Source of the DNA: Bacillus sp. KH172YL63
GTDB lineage: Bacteria > Bacillota > Bacilli > Bacillales > Bacillaceae_B
NCBI RefSeq assembly: GCF_011398925.1
Contig: NZ_AP022842.1
Span: 2,964,001-3,028,000 of the forward strand
Length of the DNA stretch: 64,000 bases
Direction: 5' to 3'
Every line of letters starts with the position of its first letter. Position 1 is the stretch's first letter. Made by a program: the position numbers and the translations under genes. Positions 55,731 through 64,000 of the stretch are shown here, piece by piece. A model generated the notes under the pieces. That model was not told the origin of the DNA, did not search any database, and saw nothing but the letters and a program-made list of their open reading frames with translations.

Positions 55731-57920
55731 TTAATTCATGATTCTTCTTACGGCATATATATCTGAGATCTGCTTGATCCGTTCCACCACTTTGTGAAGG
55801 TGGGAAATGTTATGAATGGAAATCGACATATTGATGGTGGCGACTTTATTCCGGTCTGACTTGCCGCTCACCGCCGATATATTCGTCTTCGTTTCGTTTA
55901 CCGCCTGAAGCACCTCATTCAATAGTCCTCTGCGGTCATATCCTGAGATTTCAATATCGACATTGTATTCCTTACGGTCATTCCTGTCACTTTCCCATGA
56001 AACAGGGATAAGACGCTGACCGACTTCATCCGCCGTCACGTTCGTGCAATCTGCGCGGTGGACCGAAACGCCGCGGCCTTTCGTAATGAAGCCGACGATT
56101 TCATCACCGGGCACAGGACTGCAGCACCTGGACAGGCGGATGAGAAGGTTATCGATTCCCTCCACCTGGACGCCTGCATCTTTTTTCCGTTTGACAGGCT
56201 GGGCGTTCAACTCTTTCATTGTTTCTTCGAGACTGTCTTCCTGCTCACGCTTCTTCCGGTCTCTTTCTGTCAGGCGATTGGCGATCTGGGCAGCGGTGAT
56301 GCCGTTATACCCTACTGCCGCGTACATATCATCTTCATTGGAAAAATTAAATTTCTCTGACACGCGCTTGATATTTTCAGGATTCAGGATTTCTTTCACA
56401 TCGAAGCCTTGATTCTTGATTTCTTTCTCGACAAGATCCCTGCCCTTTTCAATATTCTCTTCTCTGCGCTGTTTTTTGAAGAATTGCTTGATCTTGTTTT
56501 TCGCCTGAGAGGTTTGGGCAAGCTTCAGCCAGTCCTGACTCGGACCGTAAGAATGCTTGGATGTGAGGATCTCGACGATATCTCCGGTTTTCAACTTATA
56601 ATCAAGGGTGACCATCTTTCCGTTGACCTTGGCTCCGATCGTTTTATTGCCGATTTCCGAATGGATACGGTAGGAAAAGTCGATCGGTACAGATCCTGAT
56701 GGCAATTCGAGTACATCCCCTTTTGGCGTAAAGACAAAGACCATATCTGAAAACAGGTCGATTTTAAGAGACTCCATGAATTCTTCAGCATTGGCCGATT
56801 CATTCTGAAACTCAAGTATCTCCCTGAACCAGGACAGCTTCTTTTCAAAGGAAACCGTTTCACTCGCTTCCTTACCTTCCTTATAAGCCCAGTGTGCAGC
56901 TACCCCGTATTCAGCGATCTGGTGCATTTCAAGGGTCCTGATCTGTACTTCAAGCGGATCCCCCTTCGGACCGATGACGGTCGTGTGAAGGGACTGATAC
57001 ATATTCGGTTTTGGCATCGCAATGTAATCCTTGAAGCGGCCGGGCATCGGTTTCCAGCATGTGTGGACGATACCGAGCACTGCATAGCAGTCCTTGATGC
57101 TGTCGACAACGACACGTACGGCCAGCAGGTCATAAATTTCATTGAACTGCTTATTTTGCAACGCCATTTTGCGGTAGATGCTGTAAATGTGCTTTGGCCG
57201 TCCGGATATGTCAGCGACAATCTTGACATCACCGAGCTTGTCCTTCACTTCATTTACGACTTCCTCTAAATACTGCTCACGCTCAGCACGTTTCTTCTTC
57301 ATGAGATTGACGATGCGATAATATTGCTGTGGATTCAAATACCTTAAAGAAGTATCTTCCAGTTCCCATTTGATCTTCGAAATTCCGAGCCGGTGTGCCA
57401 ACGGAGCAAAGATTTCGAGTGTTTCATTTGCGATCCTCCGCTGCTTTTCCTGTGGCAGGTGCTTCAATGTCCTCATATTGTGAAGACGGTCCGCCAATTT
57501 AATTAGAATGACACGGATATCCTGTGCCATTGCCACGAACATTTTCCGATGATTTTCAGCCTGCTGCTCTTCATGTGACTTGTACTTGATTTTCCCAAGC
57601 TTCGTGACACCATCGACGAGCATGGCCACTTCGGCATTAAATGCTTCGGCAATCTCTCCTAGAGATGTACCCGTATCTTCCACTACATCATGAAGAAACC
57701 CTGCAGCGACGGTTGCCGGGTCCATTTCCAAGTCGGCAAGAATCCCTGCCACCTGGATTGGATGGATGATGTATGGTTCACCGGATTTCCGGTACTGTTC
57801 GCTGTGGGCATCCCTCGCGTACTCATACGCTTTTTGAACCAGCGCAACATTCTCATCGTTCAAATATGCTCTTGTCTTTTCAATAACCTGTTCAGGGGTT
57901 AGTACTTGATCTTTAGCCAT
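55731..57920 (-). CDS. relA: Bifunctional (p)ppGpp synthetase/hydrolase Rel (RelA)
   Basis: Rel makes and degrades (p)ppGpp in the stringent response. The 729-residue protein has the hydrolase HD domain ([22 protein letters not shown], residues about 50-110), the synthetase domain ([15 protein letters not shown], near residue 306), a TGS domain ([17 protein letters not shown], about 390-450), a zinc-finger/CC region ([16 protein letters not shown]) and a C-terminal ACT domain. Both catalytic halves look intact. ATG 57920 follows AAAGGTGAT. Its own promoter lies upstream. Confidence 0.97.
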   Translation of the reverse strand: MAKDQVLTPEQVIEKTRAYLNDENVALVQKAYEYARDAHSEQYRKSGEPYIIHPIQVAGILADLEMDPATVAAGFLHDVVEDTGTSLGEIAEAFNAEVAMLVDGVTKLGKIKYKSHEEQQAENHRKMFVAMAQDIRVILIKLADRLHNMRTLKHLPQEKQRRIANETLEIFAPLAHRLGISKIKWELEDTSLRYLNPQQYYRIVNLMKKKRAEREQYLEEVVNEVKDKLGDVKIVADISGRPKHIYSIYRKMALQNKQFNEIYDLLAVRVVVDSIKDCYAVLGIVHTCWKPMPGRFKDYIAMPKPNMYQSLHTTVIGPKGDPLEVQIRTLEMHQIAEYGVAAHWAYKEGKEASETVSFEKKLSWFREILEFQNESANAEEFMESLKIDLFSDMVFVFTPKGDVLELPSGSVPIDFSYRIHSEIGNKTIGAKVNGKMVTLDYKLKTGDIVEILTSKHSYGPSQDWLKLAQTSQAKNKIKQFFKKQRREENIEKGRDLVEKEIKNQGFDVKEILNPENIKRVSEKFNFSNEDDMYAAVGYNGITAAQIANRLTERDRKKREQEDSLEETMKELNAQPVKRKKDAGVQVEGIDNLLIRLSRCCSPVPGDEIVGFITKGRGVSVHRADCTNVTADEVGQRLIPVSWESDRNDRKEYNVDIEISGYDRRGLLNEVLQAVNETKTNISAVSGKSDRNKVATINMSISIHNISHLHKVVERIKQISDIYAVRRIMN

Positions 57921-57983
57921 GATCAAAATCACCTTTGTATTTTATTAAATTTCACTAGTTTATCGATTTTAATGATTGTTACT

Positions 57984-58012
57984 ATTATCAAAAAAAAATG
58001 TAGTTCTGTAAA
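57984..58012 (-). promoter_or_regulatory. Sigma-A promoter of relA
   Basis: TTTACA (58012-58007), 17-nt spacer, GATAAT (57989-57984) on the minus strand. The spacer contains nine T residues. Confidence 0.7.
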
Positions 58013-58044
58013 GGGTTTAGGGAGAAATTCTCAGATTTCATCTA

Positions 58045-58070
58045 TTTTTGTCGAATATTGGCGACAAAAA
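58045..58070. promoter_or_regulatory. Perfect 9-bp inverted repeat upstream of the relA promoter
   Basis: TTTTTGTCG (58045-58053) and CGACAAAAA (58062-58070) flank an 8-nt spacer and lie about 35 bp upstream of the relA -35. It may be an operator, or a second weak terminator behind apt. Confidence 0.4.
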
Positions 58071-58121
58071 ACGACGGTGTCCTGTTCTATGTTTCCTTCT
58101 GCATAGAAGTTAAACTCTCAT

Positions 58122-58170
58122 AAAAAAATAAGGGCTGACACCAGAAAACCAGATGTCAGTCCCTTATTTA
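58122..58170. terminator. Terminator of apt
   Basis: AAATAAGGGCTGACA pairs with TGTCAGTCCCTTATTT around CCAGAAAACCAGA, with A residues on the left (a minus-strand U-run). It separates apt from relA. Confidence 0.88.
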
Positions 58171-58203
58171 AGTATATCACAAACTATATGTGTTTTATTC
58201 GGA

Positions 58204-58716
58204 TTAGTATTGCATCAATGTCATGATGTCATAGTTTTTAAGTTTTTCACGGCCGTCAAGGTACGTTAGCTCGATCAAGAATGCTGTACCTGCAACAATT
58301 CCGCCAAGCTCTTCAACAAGCTTAATTGTCGCTTCGATCGTCCCGCCAGTAGCAAGAAGGTCGTCTGTGATCAGAACACGTTGACCAGGCTTGATCGCAT
58401 CTTTATGGATGGTCAGCGCATCTTTACCATACTCAAGACCGTATTCTTTTTGAATCGTCTCACGTGGTAATTTACCAGGTTTGCGGACCGGGGCAAAACC
58501 TACACCCAAAGCGTACGCCACTGGACATCCGATGATGAATCCACGTGCTTCAGGTCCGACGATCAGGTCGATTTCCTTTTCTTTCGCATATTCGACGATT
58601 TGGTCTGTAGCATATCTATAGGCATCACCATTATCCATCAATGTTGTGATGTCTTTAAACTTAATACCTTCTTTAGGCCAATTCTCAACGATTGTAACAT
58701 ATTGTTTTAAGTCCAT
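58204..58716 (-). CDS. apt: Adenine phosphoribosyltransferase Apt
   Basis: Apt turns adenine and PRPP into AMP. The 170-residue protein shows [17 protein letters not shown] and the PRPP loop [17 protein letters not shown] near residue 117. It overlaps the end of recJ by 10 nt, so the two are probably co-translated. Apt sits next to relA in many Firmicutes, joining purine salvage and ppGpp. Confidence 0.97.
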   Translation of the reverse strand: MDLKQYVTIVENWPKEGIKFKDITTLMDNGDAYRYATDQIVEYAKEKEIDLIVGPEARGFIIGCPVAYALGVGFAPVRKPGKLPRETIQKEYGLEYGKDALTIHKDAIKPGQRVLITDDLLATGGTIEATIKLVEELGGIVAGTAFLIELTYLDGREKLKNYDIMTLMQY

Positions 58717-61070
58717 GCTTTTACTTCCTCCTCAATTGTAACAGACTCTTCTATCCTTTCGTCAAACCAAGCCTTCAACTCTTGATAGGAAGAATATAAC
58801 AATTCGTTTTCAAGCTCGTATTGTTGTTGTTTCTTCTGGTATGTTCGAGATTCAGAAAGATCTTTCTTGGTTTTCTCAGGATTAAGAGAAATAAATCCAT
58901 TCACTATTGTAACAAACTTCAATTCAAAAAACACCTGTGACATGAAATCAATTGTTTCTTTTGACCATCCTTTGTATTTCGCAAGGTCTTCACCGTGTTT
59001 GTTCAAATCAAAAGAACCGCGTTTCGTCAAAAATCCATAGTACCATTTAAAATGATCACGGCTCGGCATCGTACTGAAGAAATGATCTTCCTCCTGGAAG
59101 AAATGGGCATAAATGCGATGTGGCCTGCCCCTTTTCAAAAGCTCATCGAGGAGCGGTTTGGAAGTCGGCAGATCAAGCAGTACTAGGCTTGTACCTTCTG
59201 TCCTCAGGTCTTTCAGGTCAGCCCCTTCTTCCAGTAGCGTGACTTCTTCCTTTGACAGGTCAATCTTGTCCAATGTTGACCGGTTAAAGCAAATGATATG
59301 TTTACGCTCTGCCGGAATGAGTTCATTCCACTTTTGGAATTGCTTGATCCCCCGGACATCGAATAATTGCCACTGATCAATCTTTACATCCTGAAGGAAC
59401 ACCTGGGGCTTCTTGCGGTTATTCCATTCATTGATGGATAACTCCCCAATGATTGAAGCAGGTGTAAACGGCGTCATATGGTCGGCGAGTTCACCCATTC
59501 CAAAACCGACGCCATCCAGCTGGATGCCATCATCCTGAAGCACGAGCTTCAGATGATTTTGTGAAGAACCGATCTTTTTGTAATGCTCGATGCTGACATT
59601 GTCTATGATCCATTTTGGCTTAGGATTTTTCATACCAAAAGGTGCCATGAGTTGGAGCTTTTCAATCGACTCCACCGTGATTTCCCCCACAGTGACAGAA
59701 GCGTCAAGCTGCGTGACCGGTATGAAGTCCTCTTCCGTCAGCTGTGCACTTGCCAGCTCGTTCAACCGCTCCCTTAATTCGGCAACATCTGTCAACTGCA
59801 GCGTCATTCCCGCAGCCATTGGATGTCCTCCGAAATGAGGGAGTATATCACGGCATGTGGAAAGATTTTTAAACAAATCAAATCCGACGATGCTTCTGGC
59901 GGATCCTTTGGCTGTTCCTTTTTCACTGTCGAAACTGAGTACAATCGTCGGGCGGTAGAACTTATCCACTAAGCGTGATGCAACGATCCCCACCACGCCA
60001 GGGTTCCAGCCTTCTTTCCCGATGACGAGGACGCCGTTTTCATCCAGCGGGAAATCCTTTTCAACCATTTCAACCGCTTCTTCAGTCATCTTGGAAACGA
60101 TCGCCTGTCTTTCCTTATTCAATCCGTCAATTTCTTCAGCAAGCGCTTTAGCTTCCTCACTGTCTTCCGTCATCATCAGTTCAACGGCTGGGTCTGCGTC
60201 TCCCAGCCGGCCGACGGCATTGATGCGGGGAGCGATCATGAAACCTACCGTTTCTTCTGTGATTTCCTGCTGACTTGCATTGGCGATTTTACATAGTGCT
60301 TTGATCCCCAATCGGTTCGTGACACGAAGCTGTGCAAGGCCCCGCTTTGCCAACAGGCGGTTCTCCCCCCTTAAAGGTACGAGATCCGCAATCGTTCCGA
60401 TGGCCGCAAGATCCAATAAATGAACAGGCAGTTCCCCGTACAGGGCATGTGCAAGTTTAAACGCCACCCCTACACCTGCAAGCTCACCGAAAGGATAGGC
60501 CGTACCTTCCACTTTCGGATGCAGCAGTGCATACGTTTCAGGGAGCTCCGGACCAGGTTCATGGTGATCGGTGATGATCAGGTCCATGCCAAGCTCTTTC
60601 GCGAGTCTTGCTTCGTTCACAGCTGAAATACCTGTATCCACTGTAATGATAAGCGTGAAGCCCTCATCACTTGCCCAGCGGAAGGCATCCTCGTTCGGTC
60701 CATATCCTTCGCTGAACCGGTTCGGGATATAGAACTCAGCGTCGGCTCCGAGATCTCTCAGCACCGTCATCAGGACAGAAGTAGAGCTGACTCCGTCGGC
60801 ATCGTAATCGCCATAAACGAGAATCCTTTCCCCTGCCTCGATGGCTTTATGGATCCGGTCGGTCGCTGTTTTCATATCTTCAAACAAAAACGGATCGTGA
60901 AAGGAATCGCCACTGTCGAATAAAAAATCCCGGGCTTCTTCTGGATCATCCAAGCCCCGGTTTATCAATAATTTCGCCACAAGTTCGGGCACATTCAATT
61001 GCTCTTTTAATTCTTTTATTTTATGTTCATCTGATTCTGTCATTATCCAACGTGTTTTCGAGTTTAACAT
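58707..61070 (-). CDS. recJ: Single-stranded-DNA-specific exonuclease RecJ
   Basis: RecJ degrades single-stranded DNA 5'-3' in recombination and mismatch repair. The 787-residue protein starts [10 protein letters not shown] and has the DHH motifs [14 protein letters not shown] (residues about 83-96), [14 protein letters not shown] (about 170) and the DHHA1 motif [10 protein letters not shown] (about 408). Beyond residue 560 is the long Firmicutes-type C-terminal extension. GAGGGGTG precedes ATG 61070. Confidence 0.96.
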   Translation of the reverse strand: MLNSKTRWIMTESDEHKIKELKEQLNVPELVAKLLINRGLDDPEEARDFLFDSGDSFHDPFLFEDMKTATDRIHKAIEAGERILVYGDYDADGVSSTSVLMTVLRDLGADAEFYIPNRFSEGYGPNEDAFRWASDEGFTLIITVDTGISAVNEARLAKELGMDLIITDHHEPGPELPETYALLHPKVEGTAYPFGELAGVGVAFKLAHALYGELPVHLLDLAAIGTIADLVPLRGENRLLAKRGLAQLRVTNRLGIKALCKIANASQQEITEETVGFMIAPRINAVGRLGDADPAVELMMTEDSEEAKALAEEIDGLNKERQAIVSKMTEEAVEMVEKDFPLDENGVLVIGKEGWNPGVVGIVASRLVDKFYRPTIVLSFDSEKGTAKGSARSIVGFDLFKNLSTCRDILPHFGGHPMAAGMTLQLTDVAELRERLNELASAQLTEEDFIPVTQLDASVTVGEITVESIEKLQLMAPFGMKNPKPKWIIDNVSIEHYKKIGSSQNHLKLVLQDDGIQLDGVGFGMGELADHMTPFTPASIIGELSINEWNNRKKPQVFLQDVKIDQWQLFDVRGIKQFQKWNELIPAERKHIICFNRSTLDKIDLSKEEVTLLEEGADLKDLRTEGTSLVLLDLPTSKPLLDELLKRGRPHRIYAHFFQEEDHFFSTMPSRDHFKWYYGFLTKRGSFDLNKHGEDLAKYKGWSKETIDFMSQVFFELKFVTIVNGFISLNPEKTKKDLSESRTYQKKQQQYELENELLYSSYQELKAWFDERIEESVTIEEEVKAWT

Positions 61071-61192
61071 ACGTTCACCCCTCAGCCTTACTCATTATAC
61101 AAAAATGAAGGGGTTGTTTCAATCTTAATAAGGGGAGGGATGATAAGAATGATGAGCTGAGAGTTGACTCCGCCCGATCCTCTTTCCATCAT

Positions 61193-61222
61193 AAAAAAAG
61201 CCTGGTGGCAAAAACCACCAAG
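61193..61222 (-). terminator. Terminator of yrvD
   Basis: On the minus strand GCTTGGTGG pairs with CCACCAGGC around TTTTTG, followed by TTTTTT. Confidence 0.9.
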
Positions 61223-61226
61223 CTTC

Positions 61227-61562
61227 TTACTCTACCGTTTCGCCGACTGAATCCGGGGCACGTTTTTTTAAAGGGACGTCCTCAACCTTTTCTTTATGGA
61301 TCCCTTCTGCCTGTTCCTTCAGGCGCAGATTTTCTTTTTCAAGGGTTTTGACTTTGCGCTGTACGACGAATAATCGAAACAGCCCCACAGACCCTACGAT
61401 GATCCCGCCCATCAATACCGATCCCAGTATAACTAATATAAGAGGCCAGTCTGATTCACCGAATAGATAATTGACAGTGACAGGGTCCACGTTGATCACT
61501 GCGAAGATCGAAACTACCAACGCAAAGAAAATGCCTAATAATAAAGTCCATTGAAATTTCAT
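61227..61562 (-). CDS. yrvD: LapA-domain membrane protein YrvD
   Basis: A 111-residue protein with two membrane spans (about residues 4-24 and 39-62) and a C-terminal cytoplasmic coiled coil (VVQRKVKTLEKENLRLKEQAEG). This is the LapA (DUF1049) fold; B. subtilis YrvD is next to recJ. Function in Gram-positives is unknown. It follows the cation efflux gene by 14 nt. Confidence 0.85.
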   Translation of the reverse strand: MKFQWTLLLGIFFALVVSIFAVINVDPVTVNYLFGESDWPLILVILGSVLMGGIIVGSVGLFRLFVVQRKVKTLEKENLRLKEQAEGIHKEKVEDVPLKKRAPDSVGETVE

Positions 61563-61576
61563 GTTTTCCCCTCCCT

Positions 61577-62503
61577 TTAGGTTAAGTCTATTTTGTCATC
61601 CTTTTTTTCAGAAGAAGAATTGTATGGGTTGATATGGATGAACACATCATTCACATTGGATTCCTCCATGAGCTTCTCTTTGACCTGCTTTCCGACCCTG
61701 TGACCCTCTTCAACCGTCATGTACGGATCAACGCTGATCTTCAGATCGATGATCACATAGTGACCGTGTTCCCTTGCATGGAGCTCATTGATTTCTTTCA
61801 CATCGGGAACAGATGCCACAATCTCACGGAAAGGGAACACATCCTCTTCGTGCATGACGTGATCCAGGGTGGTATGTATGGATTCGGACCCTAAGTGCCA
61901 GGCCATCTTGAGGACAAGGAGTGATACGAGTATCCCCGCTACCGGATCGGCATATACAAGCCAGCCTACATCGAGCTTCCCTCCAAGAATCGAAGCTGAA
62001 ATCCCGAACAGGGCCGCAATTGAAGAGAATACATCCGAACGGTGCTCGTATGCATTTACGATCAAGGCATCACTCTTAATCCTTTTACCCAACCGGTATT
62101 TATATTGAAACATCGCTTCTTTCACAATGATGGAAAAGATGACGGCATAAATGGCGATGGCTGTCGGAGGTGTCAAAGGATGAAAAAAGGACTCTATCGA
62201 CGATTTTCCGATTTCGATCCCGACGAGGAATAATAGAACGGCAACGATGATGGCTGCAATGGATTCAGCCTTCCCGTGACCATATGGATGATCTTGATCG
62301 GGAGGCTGCTTGGCTGCACGCAACCCGATAAAGACGGCGAGGGATCCCGCTACATCTGATGCAGAATGGACAGCGTCTGCAATCAATGCCCTACTGTTTC
62401 CCAAAATGCCTGCCGCCCACTTGATAATGGCCAGCACAATATTCCCTATAATTCCGATCATGGCTGCAAATTCTGCCTTCTTGAAGCGGTCTTCATGATT
62501 CAT
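61577..62503 (-). CDS. Cation diffusion facilitator (CDF) family transporter
   Basis: A 308-residue divalent metal efflux protein. Six membrane spans lie in residues about 10-215, with metal-site residues in ALIADAVHSASDVAG (helix II, D-x3-D type) and NAYEHRSDVFSSI (helix V, H-x3-D). The cytoplasmic C-terminal domain (HAREHGHYVIIDLKI) is present. Zn, Mn or Fe cannot be separated by sequence alone. It resembles the B. subtilis YdfM/MneS group. It has its own position between secDF and yrvD. Confidence 0.9.
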   Translation of the reverse strand: MNHEDRFKKAEFAAMIGIIGNIVLAIIKWAAGILGNSRALIADAVHSASDVAGSLAVFIGLRAAKQPPDQDHPYGHGKAESIAAIIVAVLLFLVGIEIGKSSIESFFHPLTPPTAIAIYAVIFSIIVKEAMFQYKYRLGKRIKSDALIVNAYEHRSDVFSSIAALFGISASILGGKLDVGWLVYADPVAGILVSLLVLKMAWHLGSESIHTTLDHVMHEEDVFPFREIVASVPDVKEINELHAREHGHYVIIDLKISVDPYMTVEEGHRVGKQVKEKLMEESNVNDVFIHINPYNSSSEKKDDKIDLT

Positions 62504-62556
62504 TCATAGCGCCTCCTTTCTCCAATTTTCATTGTACCCCAACTCCCCGGAAAAAC

Positions 62557-62594
62557 AAAAAAAGACAGGTCCGGGAAAAAGCACCCCCGGACCC
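62557..62594 (-). terminator. Terminator of secDF
   Basis: GGTCCGGG (62568-62575) pairs with CCCGGACC (62586-62593); the plus-strand A-run to its left gives a U-run on the minus strand. Confidence 0.88.
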
Positions 62595-62602
62595 GATTCT
62601 CT

Positions 62603-64000
62603 TTATACTTGCGGCTCATCTGACCATGTTTTCTTTTCTTTCACAGTCTTGATTGTACCTTTTTTCTTGAGTTCCTTCTTCTTCATTACAAGCCATACTT
62701 GCGCTGCAATGAATACAGAAGAGTATGTCCCTGAAACCAATCCAACAAGCAGTGCGATTGAGAAGTTGCGGATTGATTCACTGCCGAAGATCATCAAAGC
62801 GACGACCGTGAATACGACGGTCAATACCGTATTGACCGAGCGTCCCATCGTCTGTCTGATACTTTGATTCACGACATCTTCAATGTCTTTATCGGTTTTC
62901 AGACGGCGTTTCTTGTGCAGATTCTCCCTGAGCCTGTCGAAGGTGACGATTGTATCATTGATCGAATAACCGACAATCGTCAAGACGGCTGCGATGAATG
63001 TGATGTCCACCTCAAGCCTTGTCAAACTGAAAAAGGCGATGATGAAGAACGCATCATGCAAGAGGGCAAGGATCGCCCCGATGGCCATTTGCCATTCAAA
63101 TCGGATCGTCACATAGATGATGATCCCGACTGACGCAATCGCCACAGCGATCATGGCATTTTTCGCCAGTTCCTTCCCAATAACAGGAGATACAGTGCTG
63201 ATGCTTGGCTCTGCACCATATACCTTCACAAAATGATCTTTAAGCTTCGCAATATCTTCCTTATCCAGATCATCAGGATACCTTACGACAGCGATATTTT
63301 CTTTATCCCCAGAGATGATGACATCTTCAGAAGGGAGTTTGAGTTCCTTCAGTTCATCCTGTATCTCTTCTGTTTTCAAACTCTTGTCAGCAAGGACTTC
63401 CATTCGGGAGCCGCTGACAAAGTCGATCCCAAGATTTAATCTGAAAATCGCCAGGATGATGATACCTGCTGTGATGAGTGCAGCTGAAAGCGTAAAGAAT
63501 TTTTTGCGCTGTGCTGCAAAATCAAAGCGGTCGAAGCGTGTAGGCAGATCGAGCGTATCGTAGTTCTCTGCCAGATCCTTGATTTCGGTTGTTTTCACAC
63601 CGAACCAGCCCGGCTTTTTGTTGAAGATGCGGCTGTTGACCCATAGGCCCAGCAGCAGTCGAGAGCCCCAAACAGCCGTCAGGAAGCTTGTCAGGATTGA
63701 GATGATCAACATCGTCGCAAACCCTTTGACAGAACTTGTTCCGTAGAAGAACAGGACGGCTGCTGCGAGCATTGTTGTCACGTTTGCATCCAGGATCGTT
63801 AAGAAAGAAGACTTATTTCCAGCCTGGAAAGCAGAACGTATCGGCTTGCCGACCCGCATTTCTTCTTTGATCCGCTCATACGTAATGATATTGGCATCTA
63901 CTGCCATCCCGACACCGAGGATAAGAGCTGCGATTCCCGGCAGCGTCAGCACACCGTTCATCAGATCGAATATCAACAGAATCAGGTAAATGTAAACAGA
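62603..64000 (-). CDS. secDF: Protein translocase subunit SecDF (partial, N-terminus off the window)
   Basis: SecDF uses the proton gradient to help pull proteins through SecYEG. About 465 codons are visible, continuing past the window edge at 64000. The sequence holds the last spans of the SecD half (GVGMAVDANIITYERIKEE) and the whole SecF half (NLGIDFVSGSRMEV, VGYSINDTIVTFDRLREN). SecD and SecF are fused in one frame, as in B. subtilis (737 residues). The ATG-like codons seen inside are not the true start. Confidence 0.95.
   Translation of the reverse strand, partial: SVYIYLILLIFDLMNGVLTLPGIAALILGVGMAVDANIITYERIKEEMRVGKPIRSAFQAGNKSSFLTILDANVTTMLAAAVLFFYGTSSVKGFATMLIISILTSFLTAVWGSRLLLGLWVNSRIFNKKPGWFGVKTTEIKDLAENYDTLDLPTRFDRFDFAAQRKKFFTLSAALITAGIIILAIFRLNLGIDFVSGSRMEVLADKSLKTEEIQDELKELKLPSEDVIISGDKENIAVVRYPDDLDKEDIAKLKDHFVKVYGAEPSISTVSPVIGKELAKNAMIAVAIASVGIIIYVTIRFEWQMAIGAILALLHDAFFIIAFFSLTRLEVDITFIAAVLTIVGYSINDTIVTFDRLRENLHKKRRLKTDKDIEDVVNQSIRQTMGRSVNTVLTVVFTVVALMIFGSESIRNFSIALLVGLVSGTYSSVFIAAQVWLVMKKKELKKKGTIKTVKEKKTWSDEPQV

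Overview
The window is a stretch of chromosome from a spore-forming Bacillaceae bacterium (Firmicutes). Gene order follows the Bacillus subtilis yqe/com to yrr/yrv region closely. Sporulation genes (sigK, tgl, yjcZ-type), the checkpoint gene sda, competence genes (comEA, comEB, comEC, comER), 6S-1 RNA and two T-box leaders are all present. GC content looks intermediate (mid 40s by eye) and codon use looks uniform. It is not B. subtilis itself: sigK is one uninterrupted gene, and psd/pssA lie between sda and sigK. The genus cannot be fixed from this sequence alone. I see no rRNA, tRNA, CRISPR array, prophage or transposase gene.

Layout. 1-6.0 kb: end of holA, yqzM, the comEA-EB-EC DNA-uptake operon and divergent comER. 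6.2-11.3 kb: a tightly packed minus-strand operon yqeG-yqeH-aroE-yhbY-nadD-yqeK-rsfS-yqeM (ribosome assembly, shikimate and NAD synthesis); its first gene, yqeG, carries an 11-bp tandem duplication that breaks the frame. 11.5-14.8 kb: sda behind a cluster of DnaA boxes, divergent psd/pssA (phosphatidylethanolamine synthesis), a palindromic repeat, a YjcZ-type micro-gene and sigK. 15.0-16.0 kb: an accessory patch of very small ORFs around yrzI. 16-19.9 kb: the methionine-to-cysteine operon yrrT-mtnN-mccA-mccB-yrhC. 20-29.9 kb: yrzA, yrrS-pbpI, greA, udk, the tRNA hydroxyuridine genes trhP1/trhP2/trmR, mltG, yrzB, ruvX and yrzL. 30-42.6 kb: alaS with T-box, yrrI, yrzQ, yrzR, recD2, yrrB, mnmA-yrvO, cymR, rarA. 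42.7-47.8 kb: tgl, the yhcEFGHI ABC-transporter operon and an RsfA-like gene. 48-64 kb: a MITE-like repeat, tcdA, 6S RNA, hisS-aspS with T-box, yrzK, yrvJ, dtd, relA, apt, recJ, yrvD, a cation efflux gene and the 3' part of secDF.

Functional links. CymR, the cysteine regulator encoded at 40.7 kb, probably controls the yrrT-mccB operon at 16-19.9 kb, whose upstream region has an AATTC/GAATT inverted repeat. YrvO supplies sulfur to MnmA next door. TrhP1, TrhP2, TrmR and MnmA all modify the tRNA wobble uridine. RelA, Apt and 6S RNA act in nutrient stress and growth control. HisS/AspS and AlaS are controlled by uncharged tRNA through T-boxes.

The less ordinary content is in the intergenic DNA. 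A terminator-like hairpin family (core ATCCGAACGA) occurs at five of nine convergent gene junctions. A six-copy TGCGTC array has 20/21-bp spacing. Two MITE-like or palindromic repeats are present, one apparently with a deleted core. A micro-ORF island lies next to yrzI. A folded intergenic segment separates mtnN from mccA. I found no convincing new multi-gene system; the TGCGTC array and the micro-ORF island are the best candidates for undescribed biology.
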